Assembly: GCA_937951875.1 (NCBI GenBank)
Contig: CALGAN010000055.1
Span: 1 to 64,000 of the forward strand
Reading direction: 5' to 3'
Length of the DNA stretch: 64,000 nt
Source: an uncultured Alkalilimnicola sp.
Lineage (GTDB): Bacteria > Pseudomonadota > Gammaproteobacteria > Nitrococcales > AK92
Positions 53,260 through 61,428 of the stretch are shown here, piece by piece. The notes beneath the pieces are model-generated. The model was not told the origin of the DNA. It worked only from the letters and a program-made list of their open reading frames with translations, and searched no databases. Both the position numbers and the translations under genes were made by a program. Every line of letters starts with the position of its first letter. Position 1 is the stretch's first letter.

Positions 53260-53907
53260 ATGGCGGAGCGCGAGGGCGTCATCAAGTATCGGCTGGATCA
53301 GCGCCCGGGCCCCGCACCGGCGCTGGACGAGATCGCGGCGATCGAGGCGTGGCGGCGCATTCTGTTCGAGCTACGGCTGGTGGGGCGCGACCCCGACCGC
53401 TACCAGGGGTTGGGGTACGGCAACGTCAGCTGCCGGAGCGGCACCGGCTTCCTGATCAGCGCCAGCCAGACCGGTCATCTGCCGCGGCTGACGCCGGCGC
53501 ATTATTGCCGGGTGCTGCGCTGCGATCCGCAGCGCAATCAGCTGGCGGCGGAGGGGATGCTGCCGCCCTCGTCCGAGGCGTTGACCCATGGCGCGGTCTA
53601 CGCGGCCGATGCGACCGTGAACGCGGTGCTGCACGTCCATGGGCCGGCGCTGTGGCGGGCGGGGCTGGCGCTGGGGTGGCCAGCGACGCCGGCGACGGTG
53701 CCTTACGGCACTCCGGCCATGGCCGCGGCGGTGGCCGATTTGGTGCGGCAGGCGGCGGTGCGCGAGCGCGGCGTCATCGTCATGGCCGGGCACCAGGACG
53801 GCGTGTTGGCTTTCGGCGCCGATGTCGAGCAGGCCGGGCGCAATCTGCTGGGCGCGCTTGGCCAGGCTTACCTGTGGCAGTTGCGAGAGGGGAACGGTTC
53901 GGCTTGA
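53260..53907 (+). CDS. Class II aldolase/adducin-family protein
   Basis: A 215-residue protein of the class II aldolase fold. The conserved blocks are RILFELRLVGRDP, GYGNVSCRSGTGFLISAS, ALTHGAVYA, VLHVHGPALW and VIVMAGHQDGVLAFG; the HxH in HVHGP and the third His in GHQDG provide the zinc site. GGGAGGAG precedes the ATG at 53260. The substrate is unknown; relatives act on sugar phosphates or are structural. Confidence 0.8.
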   Translation: MAEREGVIKYRLDQRPGPAPALDEIAAIEAWRRILFELRLVGRDPDRYQGLGYGNVSCRSGTGFLISASQTGHLPRLTPAHYCRVLRCDPQRNQLAAEGMLPPSSEALTHGAVYAADATVNAVLHVHGPALWRAGLALGWPATPATVPYGTPAMAAAVADLVRQAAVRERGVIVMAGHQDGVLAFGADVEQAGRNLLGALGQAYLWQLREGNGSA

Positions 53908-54105
53908 AGCGGCGACGCCGCCCCATGATGTCGCCGGAAGGCGACAGCGTTCGGCCGGCCTGCGGGTCGATGCAAAATTTTCGGCAATCCTACATACCGC
54001 TGCGGCCATTTTCGTCGTAAGCTTCGCGCGGCCGAGATGCCACTCCGTAGGATTCATGCCGCCTCCCAGGATGGGCGGTGGCCAGCTCAGCTTGGGGGTA
54101 AACCA

Positions 54106-55554
54106 ATGCAGCCCGAAAAGCAGGACAAGTTGTTGAAAGATTGGCTCGAGCAGCAGGAGCTCGCTGAGCGCATGCTGCCCATCATCGGTAAGCTCTATCG
54201 GGATCAGGGGGTCATCCTGCGGATCCACGGGCGGCCGATCAACAACGCCACCACCATCGATCTGCTCAAGGCCCATCGCTTCGTCAAGCAGTACGAGCCG
54301 GAAGCGCTGTCGATCCACGAGTCCTTCGCGATGCTCGAGGCGCTGAGCGAGCTGGAGCTGGCGCCGGCTCGGGTGGACCTCGGCAAGCTGACCGTCAACT
54401 ACCTGAAGCTGCCCGCCCCGAAGCCGAGCCGGAGCGACTACCTCAAGGAGCAGCTCGCCTCCATCGTCGGCCGCCGCGAGCCGCTGCTCAAGGAGCCGCA
54501 GGATGTGGTGCTGTACGGCTTCGGCCGCATCGGTCGCATCCTGGCCCGGCTGCTGATCGAGCGCACCGGCTCCGGCAACAAGCTGCGGCTGCGCGCCGTG
54601 GTGGTGCGCAAGGGCTCCGATGACGACCTGTACAAGCGCGCCAGCCTGCTGCGTCGCGATTCGGTGCACGGTCCGTTCAACGGCTCGATCGACGTGCTGC
54701 CCGAGGAGAACGCGATCGTCGCCAACGGCAACTACATCAAGGTCATCTACTCGAACGACCCGGCCAGCGTCGATTACACCCAGTATGGCATCAAGAACGC
54801 CATCGTCATCGACAATACCGGCAAGTGGCGCGACGTCGAGGGCCTGTCCAAGCACCTGAGCTGCCCCGGCGTGGCCAAGGTGGTGCTCACCGCCCCCGGC
54901 AAGGGCGACATGAAGAACATCGTGTTCGGTGTCAACGACAAGGAGATCACCCCCGAGGACACGATCATCTCGGCGGCGTCCTGCACCACCAACGCCATCA
55001 CCCCGGTGCTCAAGGCCATCCACGAGAAGTACGGCGTGGTCAGCGGCCATGTCGAAACGGTGCATGCCTACACCAACGATCAGAATCTGATCGACAACTT
55101 CCACAAGGGTGCTCGCCGCGGTCGTGCCGCCGCGCTGAACATGGTGATCACCGAGACCGGCGCCGCCAAGGCGGTCGCCAAGGCGCTGCCGGAGCTCAAG
55201 GGCAAGCTCACCGGTTCGGCCATTCGCGTGCCGACCCCGAACGTGTCCCTGGCCGTGCTCAATCTGAACCTTGAGCAGGAAGTCACCAAGGAGGAGGTCA
55301 ACGCCTACCTGCGTGACGTGGCGCTCAACTCCAGCCTGATGGAGCAGATCGACTACACCGCCTCCACCGAGCTGGTGTCGACCGATCTGGTCGGTTCGCG
55401 TCACGCCGGCGTGGTCGACTCGGCCTCCACCATCGTCAACGGCAAGAGCTGTGTGCTCTACGTCTGGTACGACAACGAGATGGGCTACTCCTGCCAGGTG
55501 GTGCGCATCGTCCAGGAAATGGCCGGTCTGCGTCACCCCGTGCTGCCGGCCTAA
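54106..55554 (+). CDS. gap: Glyceraldehyde-3-phosphate dehydrogenase, long form
   Basis: A 482-residue GAPDH with an N-terminal extension of about 130 residues before the Rossmann motif VVLYGFGRIGRILARLL, as in the long forms of pseudomonads. The catalytic Cys293 is in AASCTTNAITPVLK, and the C-terminal WYDNEMGYSCQVVRI is intact. The function of the extension is not known. A GGGGGT site precedes the ATG at 54106. It is a single-gene unit ended by a strong terminator. Confidence 0.93.
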   Translation: MQPEKQDKLLKDWLEQQELAERMLPIIGKLYRDQGVILRIHGRPINNATTIDLLKAHRFVKQYEPEALSIHESFAMLEALSELELAPARVDLGKLTVNYLKLPAPKPSRSDYLKEQLASIVGRREPLLKEPQDVVLYGFGRIGRILARLLIERTGSGNKLRLRAVVVRKGSDDDLYKRASLLRRDSVHGPFNGSIDVLPEENAIVANGNYIKVIYSNDPASVDYTQYGIKNAIVIDNTGKWRDVEGLSKHLSCPGVAKVVLTAPGKGDMKNIVFGVNDKEITPEDTIISAASCTTNAITPVLKAIHEKYGVVSGHVETVHAYTNDQNLIDNFHKGARRGRAAALNMVITETGAAKAVAKALPELKGKLTGSAIRVPTPNVSLAVLNLNLEQEVTKEEVNAYLRDVALNSSLMEQIDYTASTELVSTDLVGSRHAGVVDSASTIVNGKSCVLYVWYDNEMGYSCQVVRIVQEMAGLRHPVLPA

Positions 55555-55571
55555 GCTCGGTTTGCGTTGCC

Positions 55572-55605
55572 AAAAAAAGCCCCGGCGTTATGCCGGGGCT
55601 TTTTT
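55572..55605. terminator. Bidirectional intrinsic terminator after gap
   Basis: GCCCCGGC/GCCGGGGC with a GTTAT loop is preceded by seven A and followed by six T, so it can end transcripts from both the gap gene and the converging hemerythrin gene. Confidence 0.92.
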
Positions 55606-55686
55606 ATGCCGCGTTCTTTATCGTTTGTGCGGCGGGGAGGGCGGCCGTGTCGGCGGGGCGAGCCGCTGCCTCCCGAGGAATTCCCA

Positions 55687-56148
55687 TTACCAGAACTTCT
55701 TCAGCCAGCTCGGCTTCAGCCAGCGGCGCTGCGCGCCGTGGGCCAGGAAGTGCTCGCTGTAGAGCACGTCCTCGTGCATGATGTGCCCGGTCAGCCACTT
55801 ATGGAGGAACTCCATCAGCTCCGAGCGTGAAACACGGCCGGTATCGACCAGTTTCAGCTTGAAGTCCAAGATGTGGCGGATCAGATCCTCGTGATGTTTT
55901 TTGTGCGACTCGTATTCGGGGTAGCCGAGGATGCGCATCAGGCTCTCCTCGACCACGAAATGGGTCTGGGTGTACTGAATCAGCTTGTCCAGCGTCTCTT
56001 CCGCCGCTTTGGTGCCCCCCGTCGTCAGCAGCGCGACGTTCAGGTCGTTGACCAGGTCGACCAGATATTTGTGCTGCTCGTCGATCTCCTGGATGCCGAC
56101 ACTGAGCTTGTCGCTCCATTCTATGTATTTCGGAATGCTCATCCCCAT
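55687..56148 (-). CDS. Bacteriohemerythrin
   Basis: A 153-residue O2-binding hemerythrin. The diiron ligands are in VGIQEIDEQHKYL, HFVVEESLMRI, YESHKKHHEDLI and WLTGHIMHEDVL. It is a cytoplasmic single-domain form with a Lys/Trp-rich C-terminus (SWLKKFW). It may store or sense oxygen, or deliver it to an oxygenase. Confidence 0.92.
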   Translation of the reverse strand: MGMSIPKYIEWSDKLSVGIQEIDEQHKYLVDLVNDLNVALLTTGGTKAAEETLDKLIQYTQTHFVVEESLMRILGYPEYESHKKHHEDLIRHILDFKLKLVDTGRVSRSELMEFLHKWLTGHIMHEDVLYSEHFLAHGAQRRWLKPSWLKKFW

Positions 56149-56362
56149 CCCTCCTTAAGCAAAAAGCGCAAGGCATGATGCGTTGCAGCGCAGCTTAGGA
56201 AATGCCCGGGGGGAGTATGATGATCTAGGTCAGTTCCAGGGCTGGAACGGCCTGGCGCGGCGGGAGGAGTGGTGGTCGGGGCGGCGGGTGGTCGGCGTCA
56301 CCGGGCGTTTCCCATCCCCCCTGTGGTGGGGCATGGCCGGCGCCTGCCGTGGAGGATATGGC

Positions 56363-56773
56363 ATGAACCGCGGATTTCGGGGCGGCTGCGCCGTCGCGGC
56401 GGTCTGGATGATCCTGGCGCTCGGCGGTTGCGCCCGGCAGCCGGTGACGCGCTGGTCGGCGCTGGCGGTGGACGGGTATGTCAATTCGTCGATGAGCCAG
56501 GTGCGCATCGATATCGACGGCGAGACCGTCGTCCAGGGGCCGCTGCGGGTGCAGCGCTGTCGCCAGTCTCATCTTCCAGGGCTGGGCGGCTGCGGGCCGG
56601 TGCCGCTGCCGTTGACCGGCAGTTATCGCCAGCAGGAGGTCCGCGTCGAGTGCGAGCAGCTGCCGTTCGCAGGCTACCCGTATTGCGATGTGTACGTGGA
56701 CGGCGAGCTGGCGGTGTCGCTGCTGTTCGACACGCTCGCGCCCGACGGCGGCTATGTGCCGTCCCGGCGTTGA
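56363..56773 (+). CDS. Small lipoprotein of unknown function
   Basis: A 136-residue exported protein with lipobox LGGC in WMILALGGCARQ and no recognised domain. It contains several cysteines (VQRCRQSH, LGGCGPV, RVECEQL, YPYCDVY) likely to pair in disulfides. GGAGG lies 7 bases before the ATG at 56363; longer readings upstream lack such a site. Confidence 0.7.
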   Translation: MNRGFRGGCAVAAVWMILALGGCARQPVTRWSALAVDGYVNSSMSQVRIDIDGETVVQGPLRVQRCRQSHLPGLGGCGPVPLPLTGSYRQQEVRVECEQLPFAGYPYCDVYVDGELAVSLLFDTLAPDGGYVPSRR

Positions 56774-56785
56774 CGGACGCCAGGG

Positions 56786-57094
56786 CTATTCGGACCGCTC
56801 GAACGGCGGCCGGCGGTCTTCACCGCTGTGCGGTCGCACCTGGTCGGTGGCGATGCCCGGCGCGTCCATGGCGTTGAACTCGCGCTCGCTCACCAGTCCG
56901 TCGCCGTCCCGGTCCATCTGGTCGATGCGATCGAGGATGTCGGCCTTGCGGGCTTCGGTGGGGCTGATGTAGCCGTCGCGGTCACGGTCGAAGTTGCTGA
57001 AGGCATCGCGCGGCTGGTGGCCGGCGCCCATCTGGGCGATGGCGGGGACCAGTGTCGCGGTGAGCGCGAAGGTAGCTAGCAGGGGTGTGTGCAT
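56786..57094 (-). CDS. Exported EF-hand protein
   Basis: A 102-residue protein with a signal peptide (MHTPLLATFALTATLVPAIA) and two EF-hand loops, DRDRDGYISPTE and DRDGDGLVSERE, each with the calcium-ligand pattern. It is a small periplasmic or secreted calcium binder. A GTG start at 57109 is an alternative. Function unknown. Confidence 0.78.
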   Translation of the reverse strand: MHTPLLATFALTATLVPAIAQMGAGHQPRDAFSNFDRDRDGYISPTEARKADILDRIDQMDRDGDGLVSEREFNAMDAPGIATDQVRPHSGEDRRPPFERSE

Positions 57095-57397
57095 AGGTGT
57101 GCTCGGCACGAAATAAGGCCAGCGCCCGTCGGTTAGGTGTTTCCATCGTAACCGACGGTACTCGCCGAGTGGTTTCCCTCCTTGGCGAGGAGGCTGGCCT
57201 GTTACCTGCCGGCTCCGGCGTCCATCCGATGATCGGGCTCATCCCGATGCTGAAAGGTCCGCGGTGGCCTGCAGGTTAGTTAGGGAATTATGGTCGGCCG
57301 CGCGTTTTCCAAGGGGGCGAATGGCAATGGCGCATCGCCCTGTGCCATCCTCTACCCTCCCGGCCGTGGTCGTCGCTTGTTATATAGAGGTTTTCGG
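57095..57397. other. Divergent intergenic region
   Basis: About 300 bases between the EF-hand gene and the MBL-fold gene. A 6-bp CCTCCT-TGGCG-AGGAGG hairpin lies at 57177-57193. I see no known riboswitch, operator or hidden gene. Confidence 0.5.
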
Positions 57398-58042
57398 ATG
57401 AAGGTCCTGATCGTTCCCGTCACTCCCTACCAGCAGAACTGCTCGCTGCTGATCTGCGAGCAGACCGGGCAGGCGGCCGTGGTGGATCCAGGCGGGGAAA
57501 TCGACCGCATCATCGACGCGGCCGAGGAGGCTGGCGCGCGGCTGAGCAAGATCCTGGTGACCCACGGCCATCTCGATCATGCCGGCGGCGTCGCCGATCT
57601 GGCCGAGCGGCTGAAGCTGCCGATCGAAGGGCCGCATCGCGGCGATCAGTTCTGGATCGATATGCTCGATGAGCAGAGCCGCCGCTTCGGGTTCGGCCAT
57701 GCGCGTCGGTTCACGCCCGACCGCTGGCTGGAGGACGGCGATACGGTCCAGGTTGGCGAGCTGACGCTGCAGGTGCTGCATTGCCCGGGGCACACGCCGG
57801 GGCATGTGGTGTTCGTCGAGCCGGAAAGCCGCATCGCCGCGGTGGGCGATGTGCTGTTTCAGGGCTCCATCGGGCGAACCGATTTCCCGGGTGGGGATCA
57901 TGCGGCGCTGATCCATTCCATCCGCAACAAGCTGTTCCCGCTTGGCGATGATATCCGTTTCATTCCCGGCCATGGCCCGACCTCGACGTTCGGCGCCGAA
58001 CGGGCGAGCAATCCGTTCGTGGCCGACCGCCGCTTCGGTTAG
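57398..58042 (+). CDS. MBL-fold metallohydrolase (YcbL-like, glyoxalase II type)
   Basis: A 214-residue metallo-beta-lactamase-fold hydrolase. The metal-binding motif is VTHGHLDHAGG (His56, His58, Asp60, His61), with further ligands in HCPGHTPGHVV, AVGDVLFQGSIGRTD and FIPGHGPTS. It fits the short YcbL group of glyoxalase II-like thioesterases. GAGG lies 7 bases before the ATG. It stands in no clear operon. Confidence 0.88.
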   Translation: MKVLIVPVTPYQQNCSLLICEQTGQAAVVDPGGEIDRIIDAAEEAGARLSKILVTHGHLDHAGGVADLAERLKLPIEGPHRGDQFWIDMLDEQSRRFGFGHARRFTPDRWLEDGDTVQVGELTLQVLHCPGHTPGHVVFVEPESRIAAVGDVLFQGSIGRTDFPGGDHAALIHSIRNKLFPLGDDIRFIPGHGPTSTFGAERASNPFVADRRFG

Positions 58043-58173
58043 CGGTGAGCGTCGGCGGTTGGGCCGGCGGGCGGACGGACAACATGATATGGTAGCCGGC
58101 CTCGCGCACCGGCTCCCTGAAGAGGCTCGGAATAGGCGCGGTCACCACGCTGGAAGAGACGATTGACGCAACT

Positions 58174-58473
58174 ATGAGCGACGACCTCAGTCCCTACGAT
58201 ACGGCCGCGACGCAAGCGGTCGAGCTGGGCAATCGGTTGGCGGACGCCGATCAGCAGGCTGATTTGTGGGATATCGCCGATGGGTTGCTGGCCGGCGCGA
58301 TCCAATACTGGCTATGGTCGCGCCAGCCTTGCGCCGATCCGGCATGTCCGGACTGCTTCGCCCTGAGCACCGCCGAGCTGCGCTTGAAGGAGCTGCAGCG
58401 GTTGGTCGAGGAGCTGGCCCGGACCAGCGAGTACTTCCACTCGCCCACCGATACCGGCGCCGGCCATGCTTGA
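58174..58473 (+). CDS. Small conserved-looking protein with Cys cluster
   Basis: A 99-residue protein, helical by composition, with a CADPACPDC cluster (Cys53, 58 and 61) that could bind a metal, and no signal peptide. The C-terminal half is a charged helix (ELRLKELQRLVEELARTSEYF). I recognise no family. It converges with the queuosine-transporter-like gene. Confidence 0.6.
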   Translation: MSDDLSPYDTAATQAVELGNRLADADQQADLWDIADGLLAGAIQYWLWSRQPCADPACPDCFALSTAELRLKELQRLVEELARTSEYFHSPTDTGAGHA

Positions 58474-58482
58474 GTCGAGAGT

Positions 58483-58506
58483 CTTCCCGGCCGTGCGGCC
58501 GGGAAG
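58483..58506. terminator. GC-rich hairpin between converging genes
   Basis: CTTCCCGGCC and its exact reverse complement flank a GTGC loop, a 10-bp perfect stem between the stop codons at 58473 and 58512. It has no T tract. Confidence 0.5.
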
Positions 58507-58511
58507 GCGGT

Positions 58512-59222
58512 TCACTCGGAGTGGCGTTCGCGGATGGCGAAGGGATTGAAATTGACGTTCTCGTCGAAGGTGTCGATCCCTTCGCGCCGCTTCAGATACC
58601 CCACCACCACATAGGTCAGCGGCGTCGCCACTATCTCGTACAGCGACTTCGTCACCCACTGGGTCAGGGCGGCGGCCACCAGCGCCGGGCCGCTCATGAT
58701 GCCGACGAACGCCACGGCGATGAAAACCGCCGAATCCAGGCCCTGGCCGACCAGGGTCGAGCCGATGGTGCGCAGCCACAGCCAGCGGCCGCGGGTGATT
58801 ACCTTCAACCGCGCCAGCACGTAGGCATTGGCGAATTCCCCGATCAGATAGGCCAGGAACGAGGCCAGCAGCAGCCGCGGTGCGAAGCCGAGGATGGTGG
58901 CGTAGGCGTCCTGGTGCGGCCAGATCGGCGCTGGCGGCAGCGCGATGGTGGCGGCGATGAAGCCCACCAGCGCGAGATTGCAGGCGAACCCCATCCAGAT
59001 CACCAACCGGGCGCGGTGAAAGCCGTACACCTCGGTCAGCACGTCGCCGAAGATGTAGCTCAACGGAAACACGATCACGCCCGCCGGCATCAACCAGGGG
59101 CCCAACTGCACGAGCTTTACGCTGACGATGTTGGACAGGATCAGCGTGCTGACGAAGGCGGCCGCCACCCACAGGAAGGCGGTGGAGTGTCGGGCCGTGG
59201 AAGACTGTCGTTGGCTGTTCAC
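58512..59222 (-). CDS. yhhQ: Queuosine-precursor transporter (YhhQ/VUT family)
   Basis: A 236-residue membrane protein with six or so segments and the family motifs TLILSNIVSVKLVQLGPWLMPAG, FPLSYIFGDVLTEVYGFHRAR, LAYLIGEFANAYVLARLK and the C-terminal TKSLYEIVATPLTYVVVGYLK. YhhQ imports preQ0 and preQ1 for queuosine tRNA modification. It starts at GTG with a poor ribosome-binding site; I see no preQ1 riboswitch upstream. Confidence 0.88.
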   Translation of the reverse strand: MNSQRQSSTARHSTAFLWVAAAFVSTLILSNIVSVKLVQLGPWLMPAGVIVFPLSYIFGDVLTEVYGFHRARLVIWMGFACNLALVGFIAATIALPPAPIWPHQDAYATILGFAPRLLLASFLAYLIGEFANAYVLARLKVITRGRWLWLRTIGSTLVGQGLDSAVFIAVAFVGIMSGPALVAAALTQWVTKSLYEIVATPLTYVVVGYLKRREGIDTFDENVNFNPFAIRERHSE

Positions 59223-59726
59223 GGAGCGGCGGTCCTGCGATCGGAAAACGGGAGGGCGGCCATGTTAGACCAAAACGGCCACGCCGAGGACGGTGCCGGT
59301 GCCGATATGGCGGCGCGGACGGCCGATCGCGCCATGCCCGACCCCGCTCCGTCGCCGAGCGGTGATCCACTTTTTCGCCGCATCATTGGCCGCCGGGCCG
59401 ATCGTACCGCCGAATCCCGACGCGGTTTTCTGCGCCTTATATCCCAACACCGGGGAATGGCGGGCTCGGTCGTGATGCGGTGCGGTAAGTGATTGAGTGT
59501 TCGGCGGTGGGAAGGGCGGGGGACTTGACAAGCCCAATAAAAATCGTGAACTTCATCACATAAGTATGTTAGTGTTTTAAGCGGTGCGATCTTGGCGCAA
59601 TCGCGGACGGCGCATGCCTGTCGTGGAGCGGGTTGAGTCCGTCAGCAAGGCATGTAGGGGGGCTTGATCGCCGGGATATGGCGTCGAATGCCGCGCCGGC
59701 ATTTATGCATCACCAGGAAAATAACG
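59223..59726. other. Leader region of the cellulose operon
   Basis: About 500 bases between the divergent yhhQ and bcsD genes with no convincing gene. The A/T-rich stretch at about 59525-59582 contains a TTGACA hexamer (59525-59530) but no good -10 at the usual spacing. I find neither a sigma-54 element nor a clear operator, so control of the cellulose operon cannot be read. Confidence 0.5.
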
Positions 59727-60194
59727 ATGTCAACCTTCCGTTCGGAGCTCGATTACTACGCTAGCCAGCAATGTGCACCGCAATGGCGTAGTTTTCTGTT
59801 GTCCCTGGCTGAAGAATTGAGCGAGCAGCTGGATATCACCGAATTGCGCCAGCTGATGCGCGCGCTCGGGCGGCGTGTGGCTGCCAAATTGCCGCTGGCG
59901 CGGGTGGCAACCCTGGAAGAACTCGCCGCTTCCGCCAACGAGGTCTGGCGCGAGCTGCACTTCGGTTGGGTCGAGTGCCGTGAGCAGGACGGCTTCCTGC
60001 AGCTCATCCATCACGCCGATCCGCTCGCGGCCGCATTCGGCGACCGTGCCGATGCCTGGGCCCCCGCCCTGTTGGAAGGGGTGTACGAAGAGTGGTTGCG
60101 GAACGCGGGTGCCGACCAGCGGCTGCGTCTGTATCAGCAGGGTGAGCGTACCCAGCGTAATCAACCGCTCGAATTCCGGCTTTCTCTGGCGTAA
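59727..60194 (+). CDS. bcsD: Cellulose synthase subunit D
   Basis: A 155-residue BcsD-type protein, the usual length of the family, which forms octameric rings in the periplasm and aligns cellulose chains for crystalline fibrils in Komagataeibacter. Recognisable blocks are SELDYYASQQCAPQWRSFL, LMRALGRRVAAKLPLARVATLEEL and FGWVECREQDGFLQLIHHADPLAAAFG. The ATG at 59727 follows AGGA by 8 bases. It opens the bcs operon, a type I layout. Confidence 0.88.
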   Translation: MSTFRSELDYYASQQCAPQWRSFLLSLAEELSEQLDITELRQLMRALGRRVAAKLPLARVATLEELAASANEVWRELHFGWVECREQDGFLQLIHHADPLAAAFGDRADAWAPALLEGVYEEWLRNAGADQRLRLYQQGERTQRNQPLEFRLSLA

Positions 60195-60206
60195 GGCGAA
60201 AAGGTA

Positions 60207-60644
60207 ATGGAACAGCGTAGTGATATCAGTCGCCTTTTGTCCGCGACGGGGGTCTCGGGGCTGCGTTTCCAGGAAATTCGCGAGCAATCACGGGTCGAGG
60301 AGGCTCGTGATCGCTGGCCTTTGCTGAAGAATGGCGGTGCGGCGTTCGAAGCTTCCGGTGCGGTCAACGGGGCGCAGCCGAGCGCCGGTCTCCAGCGCGT
60401 GGTGTCCGCGCCGCTGCGCGAGCCTGCGCGCCCGTCTGAAGGCGGCATGTTCTCCCGGTTGATGGAGCAGCAGCCCGCCGCGGCGCCGGCGGCCATGCCG
60501 GAGCGGCGCGGCGAGGGGCGGCCTTGGTCGGGACGCTCGACCGCCGGGAATTCCACCGCTCTGCAGGATGTCTTCGCCCGCCTGTTAGAGGCCGGCGGCA
60601 CCGCGCGAGCGCCTGTAACGGGTTTGCGTCGCCTCGTGCGCTGA
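60207..60644 (+). CDS. bcsP: Cellulose biosynthesis accessory protein (BcsP-like)
   Basis: A 145-residue low-complexity protein 12 bases after bcsD and 16 before bcsQ. The N-terminal ISRLLSATGVSGLRFQEI and the C-terminal ALQDVFARLLEAGG short helices resemble the BcsP proteins of type I operons, with a Pro/Ala/Arg-rich linker between them. The assignment rests on position and this weak pattern. BcsP may control the cellular placement of cellulose synthesis together with BcsQ. Confidence 0.65.
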   Translation: MEQRSDISRLLSATGVSGLRFQEIREQSRVEEARDRWPLLKNGGAAFEASGAVNGAQPSAGLQRVVSAPLREPARPSEGGMFSRLMEQQPAAAPAAMPERRGEGRPWSGRSTAGNSTALQDVFARLLEAGGTARAPVTGLRRLVR

Positions 60645-60660
60645 CCAGCGGAGCGAGGGA

Positions 60661-61413
60661 ATGCACATCATTGCCGTCGTCTCTATGAAGGGCGGCGTGG
60701 GCAAGACCACGACCGTCGCCAACTTGGCCGCGGCGTTGCGCTGCTCCGGTCGCGAGGTGCTCGCTGTCGACCTGGATCCTCAGAATGCGCTGAGGCTGCA
60801 CATGGGGGACGATCTACGCGACTGGTACGGGCTCGTGCCGGCGGCGATGAGCGAGGGAACCCTCAAGAGCGCCGTGCGCCGCGCCGCCTCCGGCGTGCAC
60901 TACATCCCCTATGGGCAGGTGGACGAGCAGTCGCGCCTCGATTTCGAGGCGCTACTGGCGGCCCAGCCACACTGGCTGGGGCAGCAGCTGCAGCGGCTCG
61001 ATATCGCGGACGACGGTTGCGTGCTGCTCGACACGCCGCCCGGACCGTCCGTATATCTGCGGCAGGCCCTGCTGGCCGCGACGATGGGCCTGGTGGTCAA
61101 TCTCGCCGACGCCGCCTCCTACGCTACGCTGGCCGGGTGTGCGCGCATCCTCGCCAACTATCCCGCGCCCGGTGGGCGCATCGATTACTACCTTTTCAAT
61201 CAATACAACCCCGCCAGCGCGATCGCCCGTGACGTGCTCGCGGTAACTCGCGGGGATCTCGGCGAGCGCTTGGTGCCGGTGGTCCTGCACCGCGACGAGG
61301 CGGCGGCGGAGGCGCTCGCTTGCCAGCAATCCGTGCTTCGCTACGACCAGCATGCCCAGGTCAGCGCCGATTTCCAGCGCTTGGCGGCGTGGCTCGGGCA
61401 ACGCCTGCGCTGA
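60661..61413 (+). CDS. bcsQ: Cellulose biosynthesis ATPase BcsQ (MinD/ParA family)
   Basis: A 250-residue P-loop ATPase of the MinD/ParA type. The deviant Walker A is VSMKGGVGKTTTVANLAAAL, followed by AVDLDPQNALRLHMG and the switch VLLDTPPGPSVYLRQALL. BcsQ is needed for cellulose production and marks its cell-pole placement in some bacteria. It lies between bcsP and the bcsAB fusion, 15 bases before the latter. Confidence 0.9.
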   Translation: MHIIAVVSMKGGVGKTTTVANLAAALRCSGREVLAVDLDPQNALRLHMGDDLRDWYGLVPAAMSEGTLKSAVRRAASGVHYIPYGQVDEQSRLDFEALLAAQPHWLGQQLQRLDIADDGCVLLDTPPGPSVYLRQALLAATMGLVVNLADAASYATLAGCARILANYPAPGGRIDYYLFNQYNPASAIARDVLAVTRGDLGERLVPVVLHRDEAAAEALACQQSVLRYDQHAQVSADFQRLAAWLGQRLR

Positions 61414-61428
61414 TCCAGGGGAGACAGG

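Noticed and set aside
59525..59570. Sigma-70 promoter for the cellulose operon
   Set aside because: TTGACA is present, but no acceptable -10 element stands at 16-18 bp, so it was not listed as a promoter.
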